A stretch of DNA of 64,000 nt from Ruminiclostridium papyrosolvens C7 (GCF_000421965.1 NZ_ATAY01000024.1:32259-96258), one strand, 5' to 3'. Positions 18,765-29,233 are shown, numbered from the stretch's first letter. The notes: a model not told the origin generated them from the sequence alone. A program made the numbers and translations.

Positions 18765-20411
18765 TTATTGCGGTACATACCACTGTGAAAAATCATTATA
18801 GCTGCTCCATACATTTGGATTTACAGCTCCTTTTATGTTTTTACTGCACATTACACCCTCATTGATAAAGTACAAGCCTATGTATGGCCTTTCGTCTAAA
18901 ACGTTTTTTAAAAGGTTCGTATATAAACTTTTCTGTTTTTCACCGTCAGTTTGGGTTAAAATCTGTTGAAGATACCCATCAACTACAGGATTGCTGTATT
19001 TTGCAGTATTAAGCCCTGTCTTTATATTTTCGGTAGAGTAAGCAAAAGACAAATCCGGTTTTGTTGAAATTTTATATCCCATTAAGGCCATATCATATGC
19101 ACCGGATTTTATTCTGTTCTGCACATTCTCCCAAGTAAGCTTTTCAACCTGTACAGTTATTCCATTTTTAGCCAACTGAGCAGCTAACGCATTAGCAGTA
19201 TTTACTCTTAATGCATTTTCCTGATTAACAATAAGCTTTAATGAAAATGCTTTACTGTTTGTTTTGCTTACATATTTATTATGCGAGAGAACATATCCGT
19301 TCTGTGTCATAAGCTGTTTTGCTTTTTTTAAATCTGAATACTGTTCAATATTTACCAGCTGGTTTATCCAAGAGTTGGGAAAAAGGGGTAATTCAGCTGG
19401 TACAGCTATGCCATATGCCGCAGCATCAATAAGTTTTTTCTTATCAATAAAGCCTGCTACTGCACTTCTTAAACTCTTATTTGCCATTGGCCCTTTTGAA
19501 ATATTCAGCGATAGAAATTCATAGTTTTTACCGGGGTAACGTTTAAGTGCAATATCAGTCCGACCGATGTATTTTTTAAACTCATTGTAATCAGTCGTTA
19601 CGACATCAACATCTCTGGACTGAAAGGCATTAGTTGCTTTTGCGGTATTCTGAAATATTTTAACCTCTACAGATTGGATATATGGAGTCGTCAACTCAGA
19701 ATCGCCTTTGTTCCACCAATCATCATTGGCTTTTAATTTTACCCCAGTTTTTGCATTATATGATACAAAAGCATAAGGCCCGGTACCTACAGGTGCAAGA
19801 TTTTTCTTTGAACTTTTTTCACTTAGTTTCTCTTTATTATAATAATGCATTGGTATAATAGGAAAAGTCAAGCTGTATAACATCAACGCATCGGGTTTTT
19901 TCAAAGTAATTACAACCGAGTTATTATTACCTGCTGACACAGCTGCAATATTTTGTAAACCAGCTGCATATACGCTGTTGTTCTTAGCATCCATTACACT
20001 ATTTATTGAAAACACAACATCCCCGGATTGAAGAGGAGTACCGTCGTGCCATTTAACACCATTTTTTAAAGTTAGTGTAATTTTCAGCCCATCAGCCGAG
20101 GTTACTGCACTTTGAGTCAAAACAGGCACAGGCTGCTGTTTCTCATTTAATTTATAAAGTCCCTCAAATACCAAACCCAAAAAATCCTGAACATACTGGT
20201 TGTTTGTCAGAATTGGATTCAGTGTATCTACAGGTGTACTGAACAGACGTATTGACCCGCCTTTTTCAGGGCCTTTGTCCAACACATCATATTTACCTTC
20301 ATAAATATCCTCAACCGGATTTGCAGATTTTTTATTAAGATTAACAGTACATGCCGAAAGCATCAGTCCTGTAATTATCAGTAAAGAAATAAGTCTTATG
20401 GATTTTGTCAT
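18765..20411 (-). CDS. oligopeptide-binding lipoprotein, SBP_bac_5 family
   Basis: The 548-residue protein has a lipoprotein signal peptide ending in the lipobox LMLSAC (Cys at about residue 21). The solute-binding protein family 5 fold follows. Typical segments are GGSIRLFSTPVDTLNPI, LTLKNGVKWHDGTPLQSGDVVFSI and GTGPYAF. Family members capture peptides or nickel-type ligands for ABC importers. No permease or ATPase genes are adjacent, so its partner must be elsewhere, or it may act in sensing. It is read in the same direction as lspA, 32 bases before it. Confidence 0.9.
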   Translation of the reverse strand: MTKSIRLISLLIITGLMLSACTVNLNKKSANPVEDIYEGKYDVLDKGPEKGGSIRLFSTPVDTLNPILTNNQYVQDFLGLVFEGLYKLNEKQQPVPVLTQSAVTSADGLKITLTLKNGVKWHDGTPLQSGDVVFSINSVMDAKNNSVYAAGLQNIAAVSAGNNNSVVITLKKPDALMLYSLTFPIIPMHYYNKEKLSEKSSKKNLAPVGTGPYAFVSYNAKTGVKLKANDDWWNKGDSELTTPYIQSVEVKIFQNTAKATNAFQSRDVDVVTTDYNEFKKYIGRTDIALKRYPGKNYEFLSLNISKGPMANKSLRSAVAGFIDKKKLIDAAAYGIAVPAELPLFPNSWINQLVNIEQYSDLKKAKQLMTQNGYVLSHNKYVSKTNSKAFSLKLIVNQENALRVNTANALAAQLAKNGITVQVEKLTWENVQNRIKSGAYDMALMGYKISTKPDLSFAYSTENIKTGLNTAKYSNPVVDGYLQQILTQTDGEKQKSLYTNLLKNVLDERPYIGLYFINEGVMCSKNIKGAVNPNVWSSYNDFSQWYVPQ

Positions 20412-20453
20412 TATTTTTCTCCAACAAATAATCTTATCAAATATATATTTATT

Positions 20454-21293
20454 TTATTTAAGCATCATAACAGCTGCCAAACCACCCGTTTTCCCTTTAT
20501 CCCCCCTGAAGGAGAAAAAAAGGTCAGTATTGCATTTAGTACAAACATCACTTATCATAATATTCTTCTCCGGAACACCTGTCTCCATTAAAACATGCTT
20601 TATGATTCTTTGCAAACCCATGTAGTACTTTCCGTTTCTGTATTCCGTATATTTATCGCACCAGCTGAATTTTTCCTTAAATCCGTCATATACTTCCTTG
20701 CCTACCTCAAAACAATTCATACATATAGATGGCCCGATTGCTACAATAATATCTTTATAATTGCTATTGTACGTATTTTTCATAAGTACTAATGCTTCGT
20801 AGGATATATTTTTCAACGTACTTTTCCAACCGGAGTGAACTGCTGTTATAGCCTTTTTTACCGGATCAAGAAATAGTACAGGGACACAATCCGCATAAAA
20901 TGTTACCAGCGGTATTCCTGGCTGATTTGTTGAAAGGCCGTCAAAACCTATAATGTCACTTTCTAAAGTCAGACCTTTGCCTATGTCCTCAACACCCACT
21001 AATCTTATCTTGTTATCATGTACTTGGTTCGACAGAACCATTTTATTGTAATCAACTCCAATTGCATTCGCAAGCCGCCTATAGTTTTCGCAAACATTTT
21101 CTCTGATGTCATTCCTGGTAAAGCTAAGGTTTAAAGAAGAAAACGCCCCCTGACTTACACCTCCAAGTCTTGTAGTAAAACAGTGTGTAAGTATATGCTC
21201 ATACTCTTTAAGGTTTTTAAACTGAATATATATTAAATCATTCTTTTGTTTCAAAGTAATTTTCTCATTGCTTGCTATCATTAATGCCCCCAT
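20454..21293 (-). CDS. pgeF: peptidoglycan editing factor PgeF (YfiH family)
   Basis: The 279-residue protein has the family's metal-site motifs: TFYADCVPVLFLD (Cys), AVHSGWKSTLKNI (His) and GPSICMNCFEVG. Family members have been described as laccase-like oxidases and as purine nucleosidases or editing factors that keep wrong amino acids out of peptidoglycan; the sequence does not settle which. The ATG at 21293 overlaps the ymdB stop (TAATG). A second ATG at 21281, behind GGGGG, is an equally possible start. Confidence 0.88.
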   Translation of the reverse strand: MGALMIASNEKITLKQKNDLIYIQFKNLKEYEHILTHCFTTRLGGVSQGAFSSLNLSFTRNDIRENVCENYRRLANAIGVDYNKMVLSNQVHDNKIRLVGVEDIGKGLTLESDIIGFDGLSTNQPGIPLVTFYADCVPVLFLDPVKKAITAVHSGWKSTLKNISYEALVLMKNTYNSNYKDIIVAIGPSICMNCFEVGKEVYDGFKEKFSWCDKYTEYRNGKYYMGLQRIIKHVLMETGVPEKNIMISDVCTKCNTDLFFSFRGDKGKTGGLAAVMMLK

Positions 21294-22087
21294 TATTTTC
21301 CGTCAAAAGAATCTGCTACTTTAAATATACGCTCAATTTTAATACACTTTCCGGTTTTTTCATCAACTTCTAAGTGGACAGCGCAAAACTGTATCCGTCC
21401 CTTAGCGACCTCGAATTTTTGAGGCATTCTGGTAATAAATCTTTCAATAATCAATTCCTTGTCTACACCAATTACTCCGTCATAAGGCCCTGTCATTCCA
21501 ACGTCGGAAATCAACGCAGTACCACATGGCAATATTCTCTCATCTGCTGTTTGTACATGTGTGTGTGTTCCTGCTAGACAGCATATTCTTCCGTCCAGAT
21601 ACCAGGCAAGAGCACACTTTTCAGATGTGGCTTCCGCATGCATATCTACAAAAACTGCCTTGGTTTTGGATTTTATTTCTTGTAATTCTCTATCTGCAAC
21701 CTGAAACGGACAGTCAATGCTATCCATGTAAACCCTTCCCATAAGATTTAATACAGCCAGTTCTTTACCATTAGATTTCAGTATGGTGTATCCTCTACCC
21801 GGAACATTTCCGGGCAAGTTTGCCGGCCTAATAATATTTTCATCAGAGTCTATAAAATTCAGAATTTCCTTCTTTGACCACGTGTGATTTCCCAGCGTAA
21901 TACAGTCAACACCTGACTTGTAAAGCTCCTGAGCGATCAAATAGGTTATGCCGCTGCCCGCAGCTGCATTTTCGCCGTTGGCAATACAAAAATCTATTCC
22001 CAGTTCCTTTTTAAGCTGTGGTACAAATTCCTTTACAGCCTTTCTTCCCGGGTTTCCAAAAATATCACCAATAAAAAGTATCTTCAA
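21293..22087 (-). CDS. ymdB: YmdB family metallophosphoesterase (cyclic nucleotide phosphodiesterase)
   Basis: The 264-residue protein shows the complete metal-binding set: GDIFGNPGRKAV, ANGENAAAGSGIT, LGNHTWSKKEI, VDMHAEATSEK and GTHTHVQTADERI. In Bacillus, YmdB hydrolyses 2',3'- and 3',5'-cyclic nucleotides and affects motility and biofilm choice. It starts with TTG, with GGAGG seven bases upstream. rny lies just downstream and is separated from it by a terminator and a promoter; in Bacillus the two are also neighbours. Confidence 0.93.
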   Translation of the reverse strand: MKILFIGDIFGNPGRKAVKEFVPQLKKELGIDFCIANGENAAAGSGITYLIAQELYKSGVDCITLGNHTWSKKEILNFIDSDENIIRPANLPGNVPGRGYTILKSNGKELAVLNLMGRVYMDSIDCPFQVADRELQEIKSKTKAVFVDMHAEATSEKCALAWYLDGRICCLAGTHTHVQTADERILPCGTALISDVGMTGPYDGVIGVDKELIIERFITRMPQKFEVAKGRIQFCAVHLEVDEKTGKCIKIERIFKVADSFDGK

Positions 22088-22172
22088 TTCTTTGCCTCCA
22101 AAATTTAAATTAAGCTATTATTATTATGTACAGACATTCATTTTTAAGTACGTAATGCCGTAATCTATAACA

Positions 22173-22201
22173 ATTATAATACATATATCACTAAAAAGTA
22201 A
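22173..22201 (-). promoter_or_regulatory. promoter of ymdB-pgeF
   Basis: On the minus strand TTACTT (22196-22201) and a perfect TATAAT (22173-22178) lie 17 bases apart. The leader to the ymdB start is about 80 bases. The -35 element is weak. Confidence 0.6.
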
Positions 22202-22226
22202 CACTTTAATGGATACATGCTAAAAA

Positions 22227-22253
22227 TAAAAAAGCGTGGAATCCACGCTTTTT
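22227..22253. terminator. bidirectional intrinsic terminator after rny
   Basis: A perfect palindrome (AAAAAAGCGTGGA and its complement) forms an A-run, a G+C-rich stem and a T-run. It works on the minus strand as terminator for rny, 18 bases past its stop. Confidence 0.92.
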
Positions 22254-22270
22254 TATTTTATTTTAATTAA

Positions 22271-23839
22271 TTATTTTGCATATTCAATAGCTCTAGTTTC
22301 CCTTAGCAGAGTAACTTTAATCTGTCCGGGATATTCAAGCTCATCTTCAATCTTCTTGACTATTTCTCTTGCCTTCAGAACTATATCTGCGTCATTTACA
22401 ACATCAGGCTTAACCATTATTCTGATTTCTCTTCCTGCCTGAATTGCAAAACACTTTTCAACCCCCTCAAAGGAGTTTGCAATCTCTTCAAGCTTCTCAA
22501 GACGCTTGATGTAGGATTCCAGTGTTTCTCTTCTCGCACCCGGTCTTGCAGCTGAAATAGAATCCGCAGCCTGTACAAGTACTGAAACTACATTTGTTGC
22601 CTCTACATCACCGTGGTGAGCAAGAATAGCATTTACCACATCAGCACTTTCCTTGTACTTCTTAGCAACATCAGCACCGATAGTAACATGGGAACCTTCC
22701 ACCTCATGGTCAATAGCCTTTCCGATGTCATGGAGCAAACCTGCTCTTTTTGCAAGTTGAACATCAACACCAAGTTCAGCAGCCATTATACCTGCAAGGT
22801 GAGATACCTCTATGGAATGGTTAAGTACATTCTGCCCGTAACTTGTTCTGAACTTAAGTTTACCCAAAAGCCTTACAAGTTCCGGATGCAAGCCGTGCAC
22901 GCCTGTTTCAAATGCTGCATTGTCACCTTCCTGACGAATAGTGTTGTCAACCTCTTTTTTAGCTTTTTCAACCATTTCTTCGATTCTTGCGGGGTGAATT
23001 CTTCCATCAAGAATAAGCTTCTCAAGAGTTAATCTGGCAACCTCTCTTCGTATAGGATCAAATCCAGACAGTATTACAGCCTCAGGTGTATCATCAATAA
23101 TCAAATCAATTCCTGTCAAGGTCTCAAGAGTCCTTATATTTCTACCCTCACGACCGATAATTCTTCCCTTCATCTCATCATTAGGTAAAGGTACTACAGA
23201 AACAGTAGCTTCAGATACATGATCGGCAGCACACTTCTGAATTGCAGTTGCCAATATATCCTTTGCCTTACGGTCTGCTTCCTGCTTGGCACTAGACTCA
23301 ATTTCCTTTATAAGTGCTGCAGCCTCATGTTTTACTTCGTTTTCAATGTTACGAAGCAAGTATTCTTTGGCATCTTCTACAGATAATCCGGCAATTCTTT
23401 CAAGCTCTTCAGTTTGCTTTTTAACAAGCTCTTCGGACTGCTCTTGCAAAACTTCAATATCCTTCAGCTTTTTATTTAAAGCTTCATCTTTCTGTTCAAG
23501 TGCTTCTACTTTCTTGTCGAGTGTTTCTTCCTTCTGAACAAGCCTTCTTTCCTGCCTCATAAACTCATTTCGTCTATCCTTGATATCCCTGTCAAGTTCT
23601 ACTCTGCTTTTATGAATTTCTTCTTTAGCCTCAAAAAGTGCTTCCCTCTTCTTATTCTCGCCTTGTTTAAAAGCCTCTCCAACAATTCTTTGGGCCTCCT
23701 GCTCGGCACTGCCTATTTGGGCTTCTGCCTGCTTTTTTCTGGCCTCAAATCCTCTATCATAAAATATTTTAGAAGCAATAACTGCAATAATTAATCCGCA
23801 GGCCAATCCTATTAAAATATTAACTATTATCTTAAACAC
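22271..23839 (-). CDS. rny: ribonuclease Y
   Basis: This 522-residue endonuclease starts RNA decay at the membrane. It has one N-terminal membrane helix (about 4-25), a long charged coiled coil (about 30-200), a KH domain (about 205-270, with [15 protein letters not shown]) and an HD domain with [12 protein letters not shown] near residue 360. The start is odd: the GTG at 23839 lies within the perfect AGGAGGTG signal itself, and no ATG follows before the membrane helix. An ATA or ATT start a few codons later cannot be ruled out. It is expressed from a distant promoter with a long leader (see 23840-24285). Confidence 0.95.
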   Translation of the reverse strand: MFKIIVNILIGLACGLIIAVIASKIFYDRGFEARKKQAEAQIGSAEQEAQRIVGEAFKQGENKKREALFEAKEEIHKSRVELDRDIKDRRNEFMRQERRLVQKEETLDKKVEALEQKDEALNKKLKDIEVLQEQSEELVKKQTEELERIAGLSVEDAKEYLLRNIENEVKHEAAALIKEIESSAKQEADRKAKDILATAIQKCAADHVSEATVSVVPLPNDEMKGRIIGREGRNIRTLETLTGIDLIIDDTPEAVILSGFDPIRREVARLTLEKLILDGRIHPARIEEMVEKAKKEVDNTIRQEGDNAAFETGVHGLHPELVRLLGKLKFRTSYGQNVLNHSIEVSHLAGIMAAELGVDVQLAKRAGLLHDIGKAIDHEVEGSHVTIGADVAKKYKESADVVNAILAHHGDVEATNVVSVLVQAADSISAARPGARRETLESYIKRLEKLEEIANSFEGVEKCFAIQAGREIRIMVKPDVVNDADIVLKAREIVKKIEDELEYPGQIKVTLLRETRAIEYAK

Positions 23840-23921
23840 CTCCTCCTTATTCAGTTTTCAAAGCTCAAATTTCATAATTCGCAATAACCATATTAATATT
23901 GGAATAAAAGCAGAAATGAAC

Positions 23922-24056
23922 CTATAAAGGCCTATGTACTGTAGAATAGCACAATATAATAATAACTAAGCGGTATATGGCTATGACCGATACAAATAAT
24001 GTATAAAACTCAAACATATGAGACGTTTTACTAAATATGTCATTTAAACTACGCAT
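23922..24056 (-). CDS. possible 44-residue membrane peptide in the rny leader
   Basis: An ATG at 24056 opens a frame of 44 codons. The predicted peptide has a hydrophobic stretch (about residues 17-38, YTLFVSVIAIYRLVIIILCY) that could span a membrane. No Shine-Dalgarno sequence precedes it. It may be chance in AT-rich DNA, or a leader peptide influencing rny. Confidence 0.2.
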   Translation of the reverse strand: MRSLNDIFSKTSHMFEFYTLFVSVIAIYRLVIIILCYSTVHRPL

Positions 24057-24202
24057 AATACCAGAATTTTTACAATAATCCCAGCTGAAGCTTTTTTAAC
24101 ATTAATAAAACAAACCTGCATATATATATTAGCCTAAATAGCTTAATAATCAATTAATATAACTCTACAATACGAACTGGCTCTTACTCCATAATCAATT
24201 TA

Positions 24203-24231
24203 ATTGTAAACTTATTTAATTTTTATGTCAA
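24203..24231 (-). promoter_or_regulatory. strong sigma-A promoter of rny
   Basis: On the minus strand a perfect TTGACA (24226-24231) is followed after 17 bases by TACAAT (24203-24208). It lies 55 bases past the end of folD and about 365 bases before the rny start. Confidence 0.85.
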
Positions 24232-24285
24232 GAATGAAAAGTACAAACGCTATTCCTTAGTTTTTGTTATTATTGACCAAGGAAA

Positions 24286-25140
24286 TTATAGCCTGTTTTG
24301 TAACAATGCTGCCTTATATGTATTTTTCATCAACATGGCTCTGGTCATGGGGCCAACTCCGCCTGTTACCTTTGTAATTGCAGATGCTACTTCCGAAACC
24401 TCCGCAAATTGAACATCCCCAACTAATTTGCCATCTGCTCCCCTTGATACGCCTACATCAATAACAACGGCACCCGGTTTTACAAATTCGGGTTTGATAA
24501 ACTCCGATTTCCCAATGGCAACTACCAAAATATCTGCACTTCTACATACTTCCTGAATATTGGCAGTTTTGGAGTGGCATATGGTTACGGTTGCATTTTT
24601 TGCAAGAAGCAAAATAGCCTGGGGCTTTCCCACTATATTGCTCCTGCCAACTACAACGCAGTTCTTTCCCGATATTTCAATATTATTTTCTTCCAGCAAT
24701 TCCACAACCCCGGCCGGAGTGCATGGCAGGAATTCAGGTTTTCCAATCATGAGCTTTCCAACATTCATAGGATGGAAGCAATCGGCATCCTTATCGGGGC
24801 TTATTGCTGCAATAACCTTATCTTCATTTATGTGCTTTGGTATCGGCAACTGGACAAGTATACCATTTACAGCAGCATCATTGTTCAATGTTTCTATTAA
24901 ACCCAGTAATTCTTCTTCTGAAGTACTTGCAGGAAGTGCGTATTCAAATGATTTTATACCGATTTCAGCACAATCGTTCTTTTTGTGGTTTACATATACC
25001 CTTGACGCAGGGTCGTCGCCTACAATAATAACTGCAAGTCCGGGATTTATACCCTTTAACTTCAATTCGTCTATTTTTGCTTTTAGCTCAGACTTGACTT
25101 TTGCCGCAAGCTCAGTTCCATTCAAAACTTTGGCAGACAT
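24286..25140 (-). CDS. folD: methylenetetrahydrofolate dehydrogenase / cyclohydrolase
   Basis: The 284-residue bifunctional enzyme interconverts methylene-, methenyl- and formyl-tetrahydrofolate using NADP. VYVNHKKNDCAEIGI contains the catalytic Lys, LVQLPIPKHINE is the substrate motif, VVGRSNIVGKP starts the nucleotide-binding fold, and GGVGPMTRAMLM is the family signature near the C-terminus. The length is standard. It follows the YgiQ gene by 53 bases on the same strand. Confidence 0.96.
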   Translation of the reverse strand: MSAKVLNGTELAAKVKSELKAKIDELKLKGINPGLAVIIVGDDPASRVYVNHKKNDCAEIGIKSFEYALPASTSEEELLGLIETLNNDAAVNGILVQLPIPKHINEDKVIAAISPDKDADCFHPMNVGKLMIGKPEFLPCTPAGVVELLEENNIEISGKNCVVVGRSNIVGKPQAILLLAKNATVTICHSKTANIQEVCRSADILVVAIGKSEFIKPEFVKPGAVVIDVGVSRGADGKLVGDVQFAEVSEVASAITKVTGGVGPMTRAMLMKNTYKAALLQNRL

Positions 25141-25193
25141 GGTTTATTCCTTTCCTTTTTCCTAAGTATTTTTTATAACTATTACATTTTATT

Positions 25194-27248
25194 TTATCGT
25201 TTTTTTCTTGTCAAATTTTTCATGTCACCCGATTTTGATTTAGCATTTGTATAGGCTGTCTTACTACTTTGTTTTCTATTTTTGTTACTATTTTCCCTAT
25301 TTGTTTGCTTTGCAGATTTTCCACTTTTGACAGTATTCCCTTTATTTACTCCTCTTGAAACTCTCCCCTTGCCGCCTTCGCCCTCTGTTTTTCCCTTATT
25401 GGGTGTATTACCATACTGTTTACCTCTTAAAGGTTTTACAAGACAATTGGGGCCAAATCCGATTAGGTCTTCCCTATGTGCTTCCTTTAGCGCCTCTATT
25501 ACCAGATGGTAATTTTCCTTTTTACGGTATTGTAACAGCGCTCTTTGCATGGCTTTTTCCTTCGGTGTTTTTGGCACATATACCTTCTTCATGTTCCTTG
25601 CATCATAACCTGTATAGAACATACAGGTTGAAAGTGTTCCGGGTGTCGGGTAAAAATCCTGAACCTGTTCAGGCATATACCCCTGCTGCTTTAAGTATTC
25701 TGCCAATTCTACGGCAGCATTTAAATCACTCCCCGGATGGCTTGAAATCAAATAGGGAACGAGATACTGTTCCTTATGAATTTTTTCGTTTATATCATAA
25801 AATTTCTTCACAAATCGGTCGTATAGTTGTCTTTTTGGTTTTCCCATTTTCTCTAAAACCCTATCCACTACATGCTCCGGTGCAACTTTAAGCTGACCGC
25901 TGACATGATGCTCACATAATTCAGTGAAAAAGTCGTCATTTTTGTCAAGCATTAAGTAGTCGTAACGTATTCCTGAGCGGATAAATACTTTCTTAACATC
26001 AGGAAGTGCCCTGAGTTTACGTAAAAGATCCAGATACTCAGAATGATCTACTATCAGGTTTTTACAAGGTTCAGGATGTAGACATTGTTTCTCTTTGCAG
26101 ACGCCGTTTTTAACCTGTTTTTCACAGGCAACATTCCTGAAGTTGGCTGTTGGGCCGCCCACATCATGTATATATCCTTTAAAACCCTGTGTCCAGGTAA
26201 GTTTCTTTGCCTCATTTAATATTGATGCCTGGCTCCTTTTTTGAATTACCCTGCCCTGATGAAAATTCAAAGCACAAAAAGAACAGCCGCCATAGCAGCC
26301 TCTGTGACTTGTTATGCTGAACTCCACCTCATTAATTGCAGGAATCCCTCCGTACTTTTCGTAAACGGGATGGTATGTCCTTTCGTATGGAAAGGCATAA
26401 ACCCTGTCCAATTCAGCTGTTGATAAAGGCATTATAGGAGGATTCTGAACCAGATATCTGTCACCGTGAGGTTGTACCAATATCCTTCCGTTTATTGCAT
26501 CCTGCTCGTTATACTGAATTTTGAAAGCTTCGGCATATACTTTTTTACTTTCCTGTACCGCTTCAAATGAGGGCAATACAGCCACTTTCTTAGTTCCCTT
26601 TGAATCGATTGCCTCCCTGACTTCAGCCGGAAGTTCTTCGTATCTTGCAAGGTACGCGCTGCCGCGTAAATTCTTGATACTATGGACAGGAATGTCTTTT
26701 TTCAGTAATCTTGCTATCTCAGTTATAGGCTTTTCACCCATTCCGTATACAAGAAGGTCAGCTTTGGAATCTACAAGAATTGATCTCCTTACTTTATCAT
26801 CCCAGTAGTCATAATGTGCAAATCTTCTAAGACTTGCTTCAAGTCCTCCGATTATAACAGGTGTATCCTTAAATATCTCTTTTATCTTGTTTGCATATAC
26901 TATTACGGCCCTGTCAGGTCTGTACCCGGCTTTACCTCCCGGGGAATACAAATCTGTGGATCTTTTCTTTTTACTGGCCGTGTAGTGATTTACCATTGAA
27001 TCTATAACCCCTGAGGATATAAGTACACCGTACTTTGGTCTTCCCAATTTCTTGAAATCCTCGCTGTTTTTCCAGTCGGGCTGGGCTATTATTCCGACCT
27101 TAAAGCCTTCGCTTTCCAAAACTCTGGTTATTATTGCATGTCCGAAACTGGGATGATCCACGTAAGCATCCCCGCTTATATATAAAAAGTCAAGCTGATC
27201 CCAGCCTTTTTCATTCATGTCTTCAAAACTTATGGGTAAAAAACTCAT
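25194..27248 (-). CDS. YgiQ family radical SAM protein
   Basis: The 684-residue protein has an N-terminal cobalamin-binding-like domain (about 20-200, with [20 protein letters not shown]). The radical SAM core has the cluster motif [17 protein letters not shown] (CxxxCxxC) near residue 320, and the YgiQ C-terminal region contains [16 protein letters not shown]. The last 65 residues are a Lys/Gly/Asn-rich low-complexity tail that may bind nucleic acid. The reaction of this family is not established. The upstream region holds a 10-bp inverted repeat (27287-27334). Confidence 0.9.
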   Translation of the reverse strand: MSFLPISFEDMNEKGWDQLDFLYISGDAYVDHPSFGHAIITRVLESEGFKVGIIAQPDWKNSEDFKKLGRPKYGVLISSGVIDSMVNHYTASKKKRSTDLYSPGGKAGYRPDRAVIVYANKIKEIFKDTPVIIGGLEASLRRFAHYDYWDDKVRRSILVDSKADLLVYGMGEKPITEIARLLKKDIPVHSIKNLRGSAYLARYEELPAEVREAIDSKGTKKVAVLPSFEAVQESKKVYAEAFKIQYNEQDAINGRILVQPHGDRYLVQNPPIMPLSTAELDRVYAFPYERTYHPVYEKYGGIPAINEVEFSITSHRGCYGGCSFCALNFHQGRVIQKRSQASILNEAKKLTWTQGFKGYIHDVGGPTANFRNVACEKQVKNGVCKEKQCLHPEPCKNLIVDHSEYLDLLRKLRALPDVKKVFIRSGIRYDYLMLDKNDDFFTELCEHHVSGQLKVAPEHVVDRVLEKMGKPKRQLYDRFVKKFYDINEKIHKEQYLVPYLISSHPGSDLNAAVELAEYLKQQGYMPEQVQDFYPTPGTLSTCMFYTGYDARNMKKVYVPKTPKEKAMQRALLQYRKKENYHLVIEALKEAHREDLIGFGPNCLVKPLRGKQYGNTPNKGKTEGEGGKGRVSRGVNKGNTVKSGKSAKQTNRENSNKNRKQSSKTAYTNAKSKSGDMKNLTRKKR

Positions 27249-27286
27249 TTATTCACCTTGTACTAACGTTTTATCTGTCAGTACCA

Positions 27287-27334
27287 CCTTATTTGTTATT
27301 TGATATTTTCTATGTTATTTTAACACAAATAAGG
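27287..27334. repeat. 10-bp inverted repeat upstream of the YgiQ gene
   Basis: CCTTATTTGT (27287-27296) and ACAAATAAGG (27325-27334) are perfect complements separated by 28 bases. The pair lies in the 102-base gap between the TPR gene and the YgiQ gene. There is no T-run, so it looks more like a binding site or leader structure than a terminator. Confidence 0.5.
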
Positions 27335-27350
27335 TTATAGTAAACAATAA

Positions 27351-29114
27351 TTACGAAACCAGTTCTACAAAATCAGAATTTGTTCTCATGTAATCAAAAA
27401 CGTTGTTCCGGCTAATTTCCTGTTTGATTCCCGAATCCTTGCTTACAGCCTTCTTTAGATTATCTAATGCAATATCCTGCTTTTTCATTAATGCATAAAC
27501 AGCTGCTATATTATAATACAATTCGCCCTCCTCCATTCTGTCATCAAGAGCTTTTCCATATGCCTTGATTGCTTCATCATACTGTTTTAATTCGGTTAAT
27601 GAAGCACCCAGATAGTAATAAACATCCTTGTCCTTCGGATTCAACTCAACAGCTCTTGTAAAGGCATCTGCAGAGTCCTCATATCGTTTCAGCTCAAACA
27701 ATACAACACCCATGTTAAAATAAAGTCTGAAATTATCAGGATTAAGCTTAATTCCTGCAGTATATGCGGCAAGAGACTCGACATGTCTTTGACTTTTCGC
27801 AAACACTATTCCAAGGTTGTTATATGCATCTATAAAATCCGGCTTTAACTGAATTGCAGCTCTAAAACAATCTATTGCTTTTTCTGTTTCATCTGTCTCA
27901 TTATAGATTAAACCCATCTTGTACAAACTTTCGTGACTTTTTTGGTTATGGCTTATGGTCTGCATATATTCAGTAATTGCATTTTTGTACTCTTTATTTT
28001 GAAAATAACATTCTGCAAGGTTATAATGTCCTATATAATCAACGTCATTAATTGTAATATATGTTTTAAAGACCTTAATAGCTTCGGAATACTGTCCTAC
28101 TGACATAAATAACTTTCCAAGGAGGATATATGCATCTGCCTGCCGGGGGTTGTTCTTTATACATGTTTCAAAACGTACTTTCGCCTCTTCTATATTGCCC
28201 AGTTCAACTAAAAGTTTTCCCAGTGACAATGAGAGTTCATAATTACTATCATCATTTTTCAGCAAATCTTCATAGTACATAACCGCATCTGCTTGCCGGC
28301 CTGTCGTAGTATATATCCTGCCGATACCTTCCTTTGCGGTCGAACACTCAGGATTTATTTCCAAAGCCTTAAAGAAGTTCTCCAGCGCAAGTTCTGTTTT
28401 TCCCATATTGAAGTATGTTATACCGAGGTTTACATAAACAAGATGCTTTTTGTCGAATTGCTCATTCAACTCCAGCACTTTTCTATAGCAAGAGACTGCC
28501 TCTCTAAACATTCCTTTTTTAAAGCATACATTTCCATAGTTGAAAAACAGATTCCCCGGAGTTTGTGTAATGTCCAGCATACCTCTATATATTTCGTATG
28601 CAAAATCATAATTTCCCTGACTATATCCATTCTCGGCCTGAATTAACTTCTTTTTAATTCCAAAAAACAAATCATCTTTTAGTAAATTCAATTCAGAAAT
28701 AGTGTCATCAACAAAATCTTCATTTTCCAATACATCCATAACCCTTTGACTTATCTCAGAAGTACTGATGCAGGAGGATTCCGGCAAACTGTTTTCATCC
28801 TGCGATATTATTTCATTTTTAACTGTTATATAGTCCGTATGTCTCTCTGCAGCTCTGTGACTATTTATTATTAACCTGTAATCCCATATAATAAAACATG
28901 CCGGAATTAATATCCCGAATCCAATATAAAAAAGCTCAATACTATTACTGATTTTTACATCATTTACAAGAGATAGAATTACTATCGTTAATGCAGAAAG
29001 CTGAATAGTGAATGAAACAAGTGTTACAGCCTTTTTAGCCTTTATAAGTCTGTAAAATACATAACAAAGAAGTAAAACCATTAAACAAGTATTAAATGAA
29101 GTTAATATAAACAT
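27351..29114 (-). CDS. membrane-anchored TPR repeat protein
   Basis: The 587-residue protein begins with two or three membrane segments (about residues 5-85). A linker (about 90-160) follows, and then about twelve tetratricopeptide repeats of the pattern A-x-x-x-Y-x-x-x-L-x-x-x-P run to the end. Such repeats form a curved protein-binding surface, here probably on the cytoplasmic side. GGGGG lies ahead of the ATG. The gene stands between the FtsK terminator and the YgiQ gene. No partner or process can be named from the sequence. Confidence 0.85.
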   Translation of the reverse strand: MFILTSFNTCLMVLLLCYVFYRLIKAKKAVTLVSFTIQLSALTIVILSLVNDVKISNSIELFYIGFGILIPACFIIWDYRLIINSHRAAERHTDYITVKNEIISQDENSLPESSCISTSEISQRVMDVLENEDFVDDTISELNLLKDDLFFGIKKKLIQAENGYSQGNYDFAYEIYRGMLDITQTPGNLFFNYGNVCFKKGMFREAVSCYRKVLELNEQFDKKHLVYVNLGITYFNMGKTELALENFFKALEINPECSTAKEGIGRIYTTTGRQADAVMYYEDLLKNDDSNYELSLSLGKLLVELGNIEEAKVRFETCIKNNPRQADAYILLGKLFMSVGQYSEAIKVFKTYITINDVDYIGHYNLAECYFQNKEYKNAITEYMQTISHNQKSHESLYKMGLIYNETDETEKAIDCFRAAIQLKPDFIDAYNNLGIVFAKSQRHVESLAAYTAGIKLNPDNFRLYFNMGVVLFELKRYEDSADAFTRAVELNPKDKDVYYYLGASLTELKQYDEAIKAYGKALDDRMEEGELYYNIAAVYALMKKQDIALDNLKKAVSKDSGIKQEISRNNVFDYMRTNSDFVELVS

Positions 29115-29233
29115 TTTTGTACCCCCACGTATTTTATAAATTTTCTTTAGCTAGTCCACTATTAAGTGTGTATTAATAAAATAGTTATGAGAAAGGGCAC
29201 ATATTTATACCGGTCGGGAAATAATCTGCTAAC

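Larger units (their letters stand above)
23840..24285 (-). other. long untranslated leader of rny
   Basis: This 446-base stretch separates folD from rny. It holds a strong promoter at 24203-24231, so the rny transcript would have a leader of about 350 bases. The leader is AT-rich with one possible 44-codon reading frame (23922-24056) and no terminator I can see. No known riboswitch pattern is recognisable. Confidence 0.6.

Noticed and set aside
18765..20411. Complete peptide ABC importer operon
   Set aside because: Only the binding lipoprotein is present; the neighbouring genes are lspA and pgeF, not permease or ATPase genes.
22613..23032. 139-codon plus-strand frame antisense to rny
   Set aside because: It is a mirror of the conserved HD domain coding sequence and has no translation signal.
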